A stretch of DNA of 64,000 nucleotides from Actinernus sp. WN-2022 (taxonomy: Eukaryota; Cnidaria; Anthozoa; Actiniaria; Actinernidae), in the NCBI GenBank assembly GCA_030867875.1, contig JAOWCC010001608.1, positions 166,909-230,908 on the forward strand. The letters are read 5' to 3'. Shown here piece after piece: positions 31,641 to 41,001 of this stretch (positions are counted from its first letter, which is position 1; every line of letters begins with the position of its first letter). A program made the position numbers and the translations under genes. The notes below the pieces were generated by a model, which made no database searches, was not told the DNA's origin, and was given only the letters and a program-made list of their open reading frames with translations.

Positions 31641-32636
31641 ACGATTGTTTAAAGTGCTACCGAAGCGAAAACATTTTTTTTTACTTAAATAGCTTCTTCA
31701 ATCTTTGAATGATCATATAAAACTAGAAAATGCTTATTATCCCCCGAGAAACTGTTTTTATCTAGCTTCAAAGAAGGGTCACTCAGTGCGACAAATCCGA
31801 AAACGCGAGCCAGCAAGATAGTCAGCGGTTGCTCCCATGAGTGACGTCACACGTGTTACACAAGCTTTAGTACTTGAGAGAGAACCCTGGCTTGAGAGAG
31901 GGTCTTAGACTTAGTGTTCGAAGAGCGAAATATTAGAGGGGAAAAATGGCAGCCCCCGAGGAATTGCATTCAACTTCAAGCTCTGAGAGTTGCAAACTTC
32001 ACGCATGCGCGACAGAAAGCGTCGGTTGTTGGCAGACGTCTTTCTCCCTCACCTTCAATTTTACCAAGACAGAGAGAGACCTCTGCTAGCAGGGAAAGGA
32101 AAACTCAGTTTTGACAACTGTAAAACCTTAATTTATGGCATTTTGTGCAAAGCATTACCCAGGCTTTGGCCTCCATGTTAGCAAAAAGTTCAACTAAAGT
32201 CCTTTCAACTGTTGTAAAACAGTTAAAACATAAGTGCCTTGAAAAAGATGAGCTGAATTATCATAATTTACGTTGCAAGGCATATTTCCGCCATCTTGGA
32301 TTTTTGGCCGCCATCTTGGGTTTTTGGCCGCCATCTTGGATTTTTGGAAAAATCGTAAAATATTCAAAAATCTATATTTTTGAAAAATGTATTCACAGAC
32401 TTGATGAACCTTCATGTAACTTCAAGGCTATGTCAGCTTTACTTCAGTTCAACTCCCAAAAGAGCCGAAATTTCATTTAAAATAGGAAACATTGCACTAC
32501 CACTAATTCTTACACGCTGTACCCCCCCTGAATCGGGGGTGCGGCACACACACACAGGGACATAGCACTACAACCCTACCAAATTTATTTAAGATCGAAC
32601 AATGTTACCACCCTTTTTATGGTCATTGCACTAATG
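31641..32636. other. Non-coding stretch
   Basis: There is no convincing gene. A triple GCCGCCATCTTGG motif occurs at 32288-32347 and a CCCCCCTGAATCGGGGG hairpin near 32,523. Several small open frames overlap and look accidental. Confidence 0.4.
32288..32347. repeat. Three 20-bp units with YY1-like core
   Basis: CCGCCATCTTGGATTTTTGG is repeated three times with one or two changes. CCGCCATCTT is the complement of the YY1 consensus core AAGATGGCGG. It lies about 290 bp beyond the 3' end of the PIN-like/CXC gene, read on that gene's strand. Confidence 0.8.
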
Positions 32637-33115
32637 TCAGCAAAAGTGTACAAATGTCAGCAAAAGTGTACAAATGTCAGGATATATATAGTCATCATCG
32701 TCATCATCATCGCTGTCTTCTTCCGATTTGTTCTTGCAATCATCGCCACTGACCGAACAGACACAGAGATCGGTGCACTTCAAACCAGCCTTCCTGCACT
32801 GGCACCGATTGTTGGCACACCTGTCCTTGGCACATTTGTACTTTACTAGGTGGATGATGGCCTGGGGAGCTGGGGTGAATGTGGTCATCACTGGAGTCCA
32901 CGCTTTCTCGGCTTCTTCCCACGACCATCCATAGTTCTCCGGCGATGGTAAAACTGGATTGGCCACCCTGTCATTATTCCATACAAGTAGCTGATAGTGG
33001 GCGCGGAGAACTGCTTGATGCAAGGCTGCCTTGGTAGGAGGGAGTTGCTGTGATCTTGCCTGTTTCTTAGTAAAAAGCCACCATCTCAACGCCTTGAGGG
33101 AATAGATGTCTGTCT
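32637..33115 (-). CDS. C-terminal CXC-domain part of the PIN-like/CXC protein
   Basis: The frame reads KALRWWLFTKK, then PPTKAALHQAVLRAHYQ and W(N)NDRV, and a cysteine-rich block KCAKDRCANNRCQCRKAGLK followed by CTDLCVCSVSGDDCKN. This resembles the CXC (tesmin/TSO1-like) domain, a zinc-binding DNA-binding fold. It ends in an acidic run of Asp and Glu. It is one frame off from the upstream exon; the break maps to a run of five G on the plus strand near 33,117. Restoring frame there would join the two parts, so this is either a real frameshift or a homopolymer base-call error. Confidence 0.75.
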
Positions 33116-35888
33116 TGGGGGAGGAAGAGCTGACAGACGAACTTTTCTACCGCGTTCAGGCTGTCGTCACTGGGGAAATTGCTTGTACCAAGTTGTGATA
33201 TCGATTGGATTACTTCATCACTGGCTTCGTTGAAAACACTCCAGCATGTAGGCTTTCCCGTCTTGGCGAATGATCCAGTGTTATCTGCCCCGGACAAGGC
33301 ATGGAAGGAAGGAAGTGCTGCCGTTTTCAAAGGACCAAGAGCACGGACTATCGGCTTCAGCTTGATTGTGCGGTGGTTTTGACCTTTTCCGGTAACAAAC
33401 ACTGTATTGTGGCATAGATCTGGAAAGCGCCTCAACGATAGGATGAACACATCAGTGTCGGGAGAATGGATCTCTATCTCTGTTGCTCCATTGGCTGTGG
33501 CATCAAGTGCATGCAAGAGGATCTTTGTGTCTGCTTCTTCTTGATTACTATTCAGATACGACATATCTCTCTCGGTCCCCTTGCATTCGCATCCATAGGC
33601 TACCACAACTCTCGCTCCATTTCTTTCTGCGTACTGAATGGTCTCTTCTGCGAGGTACTTTGCCAACTCATTCTTCATGTTTGTATGGGAAAGGAGCTTT
33701 TTCATAGTGACCTTGGCAATGAGTGTAGATGGGGTGATTCGATAATAGATAAGGTCCTGCTGTCCTGTTCTCTTCTGACGTGTTGCTTCCTTGAGTGATG
33801 CCGGGATATCATATCTATCGAAGATAAGTCGGATTTCATCATTGCCTACATACTTCTCGAAGATACGATCTGTGAAGTGGTGGGCAAGTTGAGAACAGTT
33901 GTGTATCGACTCGGGCTTGTCAAGAGATTGCACCTCGGTCATAGCATCGACGATAGAAACTCTCAATCTTTGCTGCTCGGAGCGCTCTTCTTCTTGACCG
34001 ACAACGCTGCATTCTCTTGTACTTGGCAACTTCTCCAGGATTGGCATCAATGCACTCTTGGCAGGGCAGTGAAGCATTGTCCCATCTGCAGCGAACATTG
34101 ACCGTGGAACCACTCTAAATTCGTATGTCCCGACGGCTTCTTGTATGTCAATCTCAGGTCGGCTCTTACAGATTATCATCATACGCGCAAATAGGTTTCT
34201 ATCCTCTTGTAACTCCACAGTCTCGCCGGCGAATGAAACCTTGATCTTCTTGTTCATGGATTTCCATGTCTGAAGCTTCTTCTTCTTCATAGGCGACCAC
34301 AGATTGATCCTTCCGGTCACAATTCGATCTTTGACGAATGCGTCATAGAGCTTCTGGCCTATCTCACTTTGCCCGACAACCTCGTTCTGTACCTTCTCTG
34401 GTACAACAACCTTTGTTACAAGGTTGAATAGCTTGTTTCCCTGTTGGGTAAACGGATTTGTGAAGCTTTCCATAGTATTCAAAAGCTTCCCAATGTTCTT
34501 CTCTTCACGAGAGAGCACCGCAACCGTCAAGGTATGGTGATGGGTGCCTTCTTTTGTTTTTGTTGTCCCAGCCATTTCTTTCGCTTCTTCTGCTAGACGC
34601 GCGAGCTCAGGGGCGATGAGGAAGAACTTGGTACGTGCATTTGGATTCAAGGTGATACCCACTAGACCTCCTGAGACTTTCATTGAGCGATTTATTTGTT
34701 CCAGGGCATGATCTGCGCTCAGTCCACAAAATGCCACATGTTGATTCTTGTTTACGACCCAGTTGCCGTCAAGAAATTCTTTGTATACCTCAGGAGCTAA
34801 CTCTGGAAGCTTCCTCATCTCGGTTAGATAAAGGGGAAGCATTCTCGCATAATTGAGTCGGTCGTGAGCGAAGAAATACTTCGTAAACAACTCCAATGTT
34901 GTTAGATGCAGCTGCCAATCCCCTGTTCGGACTGCTCGTACAAACAACATCATGTCCATGATCATCTTCATATAGGAACGGAACACCTGGAACTCTGGAT
35001 TCTGGCCTTCGTCAAAGCGTTCCATTTTTCCAACCACATCCACTGATTTCATAACCTCTACCATTTCCTCTGTTGCTTCTTGTACTTCCTTCTTCGTTCC
35101 CTTGTCGCAAGCCTTTCCCAAGTGCTTTGCACAGTCCTCGATCTTCTTCACCGTCTCTGGATCTTGCTGAGACAGGAAAGCTTTCTGGTATAGCATAAAC
35201 AGGACTTGGAGTGTAACCATATGTGCGACCTCTCCTCTCTTCACGTGCTTCCCTTCCACGATTTGCTTCACCGTCTTTGGACCATACAAATCGGACTCTG
35301 ACCAGCAAAGGTCTACGCCGCTGTTTTCGATGAATGAACCAAGGGTTCGTAGCTGTGCCATGACTATGTGCAGCTCCCCAGGCCGGAGGATCAGATGGTT
35401 TAGATCATTCCGCGCCATTTGGAGCTTCTTGGCGGTCTGGTACAATCCAAGATCTAGGGATATTACGGTCTTCCTGCCTGGACCCATGACGTGAGCAGTT
35501 ATTCCTTGAGCCTGCATGAAAACGGTTAGCAACGTGCTCCATTCGTGGGCCGGGGCTGCTAGTAGTGGCGGAGCTCCGATTCTTGTGACGGCCTGGGTTT
35601 CATGGACGAGGGAATTATACCCGGACCAGACAGGAACCGACGAGTAAGCGAAAGGACACATTTCTCCATTGGTGTCATCGACATCACCACCTTGAATGCG
35701 CGTAAGGCTACGACTGAGAAGCCAGGCAAAGTCTTTCAGTTTCACTGTTATTGGAAGATCATCTATGTTGAGCGCATATGAAGGGTATGTGGTACTTTTC
35801 GTATTGGATGTGGGAGTAGTGCACTCTAGTAACCTTGTCTCGGGTAGGTCTTTTATGGAACGATCAATCCTTCCTGTAGTATTTGTTT
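33067..35888 (-). CDS. Central exon: conserved region plus PIN/FEN1-like domain
   Basis: The open frame starts after a TTTTGCTCCCTTAG acceptor (AG at 35890-35889). About 0.7 kb in comes a segment with LLAAPAHEWSTLLTVFMQAQ, SLDLGLYQTAKKLQ and LHIVMAQLRTLGSFIE. The last ~160 residues carry NQEEADTKILLHA, HSPDTDVFIL, LPSFHALSGADNTGSF. The acidic EEAD, DTD and GAD clusters are arranged as in PIN/FEN1-like nucleases, which cut nucleic acids with metal ions; activity here is inferred. I associate this architecture with uncharacterised, dispersed proteins of corals and other aquatic animals. The frame stops at 33067 owing to the G5 frameshift. Confidence 0.8.
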
Positions 35889-36009
35889 CTAAGGGAGCAA
35901 AACATGGAAAACAAGAAAAAGAAACCTTTTACGAAATATCATACTATTCCTCACATGCTTGAAATAGAATGTCACAAAATAGGTCATTTGAATAATTAAA
36001 ACAAAAAAT

Positions 36010-36463
36010 AAGCTGAGCTCTGGTGCAGGATCCTGGTGGTCTTTTCTCTGGTAAATGGCCATAGCAGTTCCATGTAGGGTACGCTTACCGTCAGGCGTAT
36101 CTTCAGCAAAATCTACATTGTCAACTGCAAAAAAGACGTGCCGACCGGGAACAAAATCTGGGGGAATATAGAGACCGTCACTCCGCTCCATACGACGCAA
36201 GGTGTGCTTCTCGATTTGGGCTTCGACTCGAAGAATGCGGTTGTATTCTACAGACATGCCAAATCCATGCAGAAAGTTCACTAGCTCTTTGCTTCTTATG
36301 GCCTGACGAATAGCCAAACCAATTGCAAGCTGTTGTGGCATTTCCTTCGCAATTCTTGAAACCTCTGACTTTTGGTTTTTCACTTGACGCTCTGTTAAGG
36401 TCATCGAGATAGTACTCTGTGCTAGGCACACTGCTCGTTTGTGCACTTCGGAGAACTTGTCAT
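36010..36463 (-). CDS. Second coding exon of the PIN-like/CXC gene
   Basis: The exon starts after a TTTTATGCAG acceptor (AG 36465-36464). It joins the upstream exon in phase: the G of the donor exon plus AT gives an Asp before DKFSEVHKRA. It reads SRIAKEMPQQLAIGLAIRQA, HGFGMSVEYNRILR and VDNVDFAEDTPDGKRTLHGT. The 3' end near LSL (about 36,010) lacks a clear GT donor; the nearest GT words are weak, so the link to the exon at 35888 is unresolved and the donor may be mutated. Confidence 0.7.
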
Positions 36464-36554
36464 CTGCATAAAAGTGATATAACCTAAAATAGGTGGCTAT
36501 CAGAAATAAGAGAAGACATTGCATAAATCCTAAACAAGCACTTTCATAATGTAC

Positions 36555-37545
36555 CTGATGTAAATGCTTTTGGACCTTGCACAACCCATCTGAAAAAGCA
36601 GTAGAGCTCCTTGGGTAGGTGTTTGTCGCCAATGTCGTCAAATCGACCAGTAAATTCCCACTTTTTGCACTGATTAATGCATTTCCGAAGCATTGCGGCA
36701 GCATCATAAATAGACTTCATCCCAGTGTCTTTAGAACAGTCTTCTTCATATGATAGTATTGAGTCATCTCTAGTTTCTTTCACAGTCACTCTTTCCGGTT
36801 CATTCAATCGTTTTGGCCTATGAAATTCAACATCTGGAACATAACTTGATATCAGTTGCTTAAGTGTCTTTCTTGAGCACGAGTGATTTGCCACATTGTT
36901 TTCATGTAAAACGTCTATATACAGGGCCTCAAGGACTGCCATATTTAAAGGGTTTCTTTCTCCCAAGGCATTCTCCGTTACGTCTAGAAACTCAACCTTA
37001 GCAGCAGCCAGGGCACTGTCGTCGCTTGATTTAGACTGCGATCGACGCATCACATTCGTTACGTTTGTTAAGTAACAATTCTTGTGATACTTGACATCTA
37101 TTGCGTGAGCATCATTAGTGTCAATTGATGTTGCTAGCTTTGTTTGCAATTTGGCATCTCCGAGGATCTGTACAGCGCACCAGATTGACTTTCCTGCTGA
37201 AGTTGTGCTAACAGAATGCAGAGGATCTCCATAACTAGCGGCCTGGTCACAAAAGAAGCATACATCTTTGTTGTATGGACAAGTTTTGGACCGAGTTAAC
37301 TTCCTAGTTTCTTCCTTTGTTCGCTTAGAACAAGTAGGGCCATCTTCTTTTTCAAATTTATCTTTGGCTCTTTTCAACTTTCCTGCATGGGTGGCGTCTT
37401 GGTAGCACGTTCTGTGCCAAGTTGCATCTTGAAGAGCTAACTCGTTTGGCGTGTAACCCTGTAACTGTGACCAGATAGCAGAGTATTGATGATCTCCATA
37501 TCCACTTCTTTCTTCAACAAACTGAAGCAATCTCTCGTGCGACAC
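36555..37545 (-). CDS. First visible exon: Cys/His modules of the PIN-like/CXC gene
   Basis: It begins mid-protein (frame entered at NPVSHERLLQF; no ATG). It carries the end of one Cys/His module (TWHRTCYQDATHAGKLKRAK) and a second one with CPYNKDVCFFCDQ and KYHKNCY, both probably zinc-binding. It ends at ACATCAG with donor GT at 36554-36553; the intron 36554-36464 is 91 bp. The upstream exon coding the start of the first module is not seen. LINE 3' sequence lies at 37,562, so the gene may be truncated by that insertion. Confidence 0.75.
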
Positions 37546-37561
37546 TGGATTTTCTATTAAA

Positions 37562-37690
37562 GGATAAGGATAAGGATAATTTATTTAACGTCGTTGACGT
37601 ACAGGAGTGGTTTCCCAATCTCCCGAGCCAAAGGCTCATGTAAAAACGCACGACTAAGAAGATTCTTCCTTTTTCCTTTGACATAAAATG
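37562..37690 (-). mobile_element. LINE 3' end with (TTATCC)n tail
   Basis: Read on the minus strand the sequence runs through GGGAGATTGGGAAACCACTC and CGTCAACGACGTTAAATAAA into TTATCCTTATCCTTATCC. That is the form of an L2-type LINE 3' UTR and microsatellite tail. No coding part is retained. Confidence 0.5.
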
Positions 37691-38296
37691 CAGTATTTAA
37701 AATCTGGCCTGTTGTCTGACATTTAGACTACAAACGTTACAGAATATGTACTTGCTGAGCACATAGAGAAAACATGGCGGATCAATATTTCAATGAAAAA
37801 ACCCGCTGACCAGATATACTGCATTACATTGATACCCAGTCCCACGGAGCCATGCACAGGTATCCTGCAATATGTAATTATTATTTTTACATTGTGTGCA
37901 TCAGCTTAGGCAATTTTCCTTAAAATTAATCCATGTTATAACAAAATTGGCTCATCTCTTAATATATTTTTTTTGCGATGACAATGAGATTTCATGTCAC
38001 AAATAACACGTCAGACCTTTTTTATTCTATATTTTTCTACATACGTTTGGCCATTGTTTTCACCAAATATAATGGGAAACGCTCTTGAACATACAGAAAA
38101 CCCATGTCTGTTGTTACTATGTTCAATTTAAATTTTGTTGTAAATTGTTTTTGTCTTTGATGACGTCATCGCTTAGGAATGTATCCCATAATACATATCG
38201 TTTTATAGATCATCTTGTAAATCACATAGTATCGTTTCTATTAAAGCAATCATAGTCAAAGTATGCTCAAACATGGCGAAAACCCAAGGGTTGCGT
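37691..38296. other. No recognisable feature
   Basis: AT-rich sequence between the gene and the hAT element. No frame, repeat or RNA that I can support. Confidence 0.4.
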
Positions 38297-38721
38297 TCCT
38301 CGGGTAGGGTTGTCCACAAGTTGCTCCTAAAAGTCCAAAAAGTTGCTCATAATTTCTCAAAAAGTTGCTGAAAAGTTGCTCGAAAAATCAAAAAGTTGCT
38401 CAAAAGTTGCTCAAAAATCTAAAACTTGCCAAAAAATGCTCTCAAAAAAGTTCATGTGCACAATCAATTTGATGATTTCATAGCATAGAATTGAGTTAGC
38501 TTTAACAATTATTATTTTACTTTCCATCATTTTGTGTACAAATAGCTTTCGCAGTAGTTGTTTTGACCCTTAAAATGTACAAACTGTTCAAAGCTTGGTT
38601 AATTGAATTAGCAATTTCAAACCTACACATTGTGGATACTAATTGCAATATATCACAAGTAACACAACAGTTATCAAATATGAACTGTAGAAGCATAATG
38701 GCTTTTCAATTTCAAATGCTT

Positions 38722-38862
38722 CTGTTGGAGCATCAGTAATGCTTCAAGATATAATAGTAACATAAGATAATTTGAATTATCCAAAAAACAATAGCAAAAG
38801 GATAATTTATTTCAATTATCTTTTGTTGCTATTGTATCTGAGCATTACTGATGCTTCAACAG
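38722..38862. repeat. Inverted duplication of the transposase 3' end
   Basis: 38722-38782 is an imperfect reverse complement of 38800-38862 (both contain GCATCAGTAATGCT and AAGATAATT), with a 17-nt loop. The right arm covers the last ~15 codons of the transposase, so a transposase transcript would end in a hairpin of about 60 bp. Confidence 0.9.
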
Positions 38863-39685
38863 TTTCCTGTAGTGCTAGATCTTGCTGCTTGTTGAAAGCA
38901 GCCTGGAGATAACTAAACACTCTCTCTGCTGATGCAGAACTTGGCTGTACTACCAAGATCTTCTTGGTTGCTGCTGACCAATTTGGGAGATTATTCTGAT
39001 GTTCTGACCACCACTGCACTTTGCCTTCTTCTGTTTCAACTTGTGCTCCATCAGTAATGGCTAAATATAGTGGAAGCTCTTGGGCAAGCTGAGCAATCTC
39101 AGCATCAGTGAAAAATCCAAATAGTTTAAGTTCTTGGATTGCGGCTGCAGTGGGGTGAAGCTGTTGAACTTGCACGGGGCAGCATAGTCGAGCAGCTTTG
39201 AATGCACGGACTCTGTCACGAAACTGCACACTGAATTTGTGTTGATAGAATCGGAATCCTGGAGTAATACAAGCCTTTCCTTGAGCAACCAACTGGTTGT
39301 ACAATGGAACATCTCCATTAGCATGCTGCATAGCTTGAGCCTCAAGATTTGGGTAATTCTCGACAGCTATTGCATGAGATAATGATGATAAACGTTCATA
39401 GCAACTAAATACTAAGGGGCCATCACCTTCAAGGTAGTATGTTGCTGACACAAAGTGCCTACCAGCATCAATCATTGCAGCAAGCTCTATTTGCAAATCA
39501 CGGAGTTTGTCTTGGTCATCAAACAGTTCCAACAAGTTCCCTCTGCATACGGGAGAAACATCAATTTCCCTGAGAAAGGGCTCTACGTCTCCAAAATACT
39601 GCATCACTAGGTTGAGGACCTCCCACTTGTCCACCACCTGGTATCTGATTTGAGCAGCATTGAAGTTCCTGTTCTTGTTTTCCAC
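38816..39685 (-). pseudogene. hAT transposase, C-terminal part
   Basis: Contains VVDKWEVLNLVMQYFGDVEP, GFRFYQHKF and the hAT dimerisation region WWSEHQNNLP, NWSAATKKIL and QPSSASAERVFSYL, ending MLRYNSNKR. It carries the last part of the catalytic core. It is one base out of frame with the middle part. The shift lies in the sequence for TRWWDKW near 39,635 (a GG where GGG would keep frame). Its final codons are also present as an inverted copy downstream (38722-38782). Confidence 0.85.
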
Positions 39686-40281
39686 AGTAGCCGGGCAGCT
39701 GGACTCAGTGAGAACATGGTGTTCCAGTTCCTAGAAAATATGTCTAGGACCGTGAACTCAAAATGCTTGCCAACATTGTCTATTGTATGGGAGAAGCAAG
39801 TAAAATTGAAAATGTTGGGGAAATAAAAGCTGATTTGCTGTAACCCCGCTTCATTGACTGATGCACCATCTCTCATGGCTGCAAGAAGCTGATTAGGTTG
39901 AATTGAATAATCCACAGCAAGACACTGGATCAATCTCTGAGCAAGCTGTGGGGCATTCAGGCTCCTTGCCAGGACTTCTAGCTTCACAAGTCTCTGTTGG
40001 ACATTCCACCTGTCATCAACAAAACGGACAACAATGGCTAATGCTTCTCCAAGTCTTGTGCTTCCATCAAAAATTACAGAGAATGCATCGTTCTTAGCAA
40101 TTTCAGATTTCACCAGGTCTCTCTCTTTCTTGAGGATCAATGGGATCATTTCTGTCAGATGAGAACGGGATGTCAAACGATGACCATATTTTTCAAGAAA
40201 TGGTCTCAGGGTGTCCACTTTTAAAAGTGGGATTCCCGCTTTTAAAAAAGATTCAACAAGTTCGAAACGATGCAGTCTCAT
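39607..40281 (-). pseudogene. hAT transposase, middle part
   Basis: Reads LVESFLKAGIPLLKVD, HLTEMIPLILKKER, SVIFDGSTRLGEAL (first catalytic Asp), AMRDGASVNEAGL, CFSHTIDNVGKHF, and SPAARLLWKTRTG. These are standard hAT catalytic-core segments. Transposases of this family excise and insert the element by hairpin-forming cut-and-paste. The reading frame ends by shifting within the TRWW segment. Confidence 0.85.
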
Positions 40282-40706
40282 CTCCTCGGGTAATGTTGCC
40301 CCTTTTGCCTCGTCGTCAAAAGGTCTTTGATGCTCTGATCTCTTTTCTTTTCCCTTCTGATGGCATCCTTTGACTTCAAATGCTTTTGAGACGCAACGTG
40401 CTTCTTTACAGAGCTTTTCTTTTTCGATATGATCTCTTTACAGGCGTCACATCTCAGCTTTCCAGAAACTGTAGTGAGATACTCATCCTTAAACTCCTTG
40501 ATTCTCTCCCATGAAGAGACATTCGGATCGACGGTACCCCGAACGTTTCTCTTCTTGTCAGCGGGATTGCTTTGCACTTGTCGTTCTCTGGCAATTACTG
40601 CTTTTGCTGGCTCACTCAAAGAAGCTCCTGCATTTGCAGCTATTGTCAACGGGCTTTGTTCAGAATCAGAATCAGAATCACTCGAGCATGTACCTTTGTC
40701 GGCCAT
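40278..40706 (-). pseudogene. hAT transposase, N-terminal zinc finger
   Basis: ATG at 40706 starts a Ser/Asp-rich lead, then a BED-like finger with KLRCDACKEIISKKKSSVKK and HVASQKHLKS (C-x2-C...H-x5-H). It would bind the transposon ends. After SIKDL the frame is lost by one base in a run of T (plus-strand AAAA near 40,318). The alternative frame continues directly to LPEEMRLHRF of the middle part. Confidence 0.85.
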
Positions 40707-41001
40707 TTTGTTTTACATTTTCCAAGGACAACCGCTGACCTACATTTACCACAGGTAGACCATTTCTTCACAAAGTGTATACAAATCAGTAAAAAACCCT
40801 AATTCTCTGCTCTTATTCGACCCGTTGATCGGCTTGAATTCATGTAAATGTAAAAACAAAGTAAAAGAAACGAAATAGTTGCTCAAAGTTGCCTTAAAGT
40901 GAAAAAGTTGCTCAAAGTTGCTTTCAAGTAAAAAAGTTGCTCGAAATCGGAAAAGTTGCCCAAAAGTTGCCGAGCAACTTGTGGACAACCCTATCCTCGG
41001 G

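Larger units (their letters stand above)
38305..40993 (-). mobile_element. Complete hAT transposon
   Basis: The 8-bp target duplication TCCTCGGG lies at 38297-38304 and 40994-41001. Perfect 22-bp inverted termini begin TAGGGTTGTCCACAAGTTGC. Subterminal AGTTGCTC words are dense at both ends (38,320-38,430 and 40,870-40,970) but in the same orientation. The transposase is on the minus strand in three pieces separated by single-base frame shifts. The clean target duplication and perfect termini indicate a young insertion. Confidence 0.95.

Noticed and set aside
33067..35745. Small plus-strand frames within the PIN-like exon
   Set aside because: They are shadows of the long conserved minus-strand frame.
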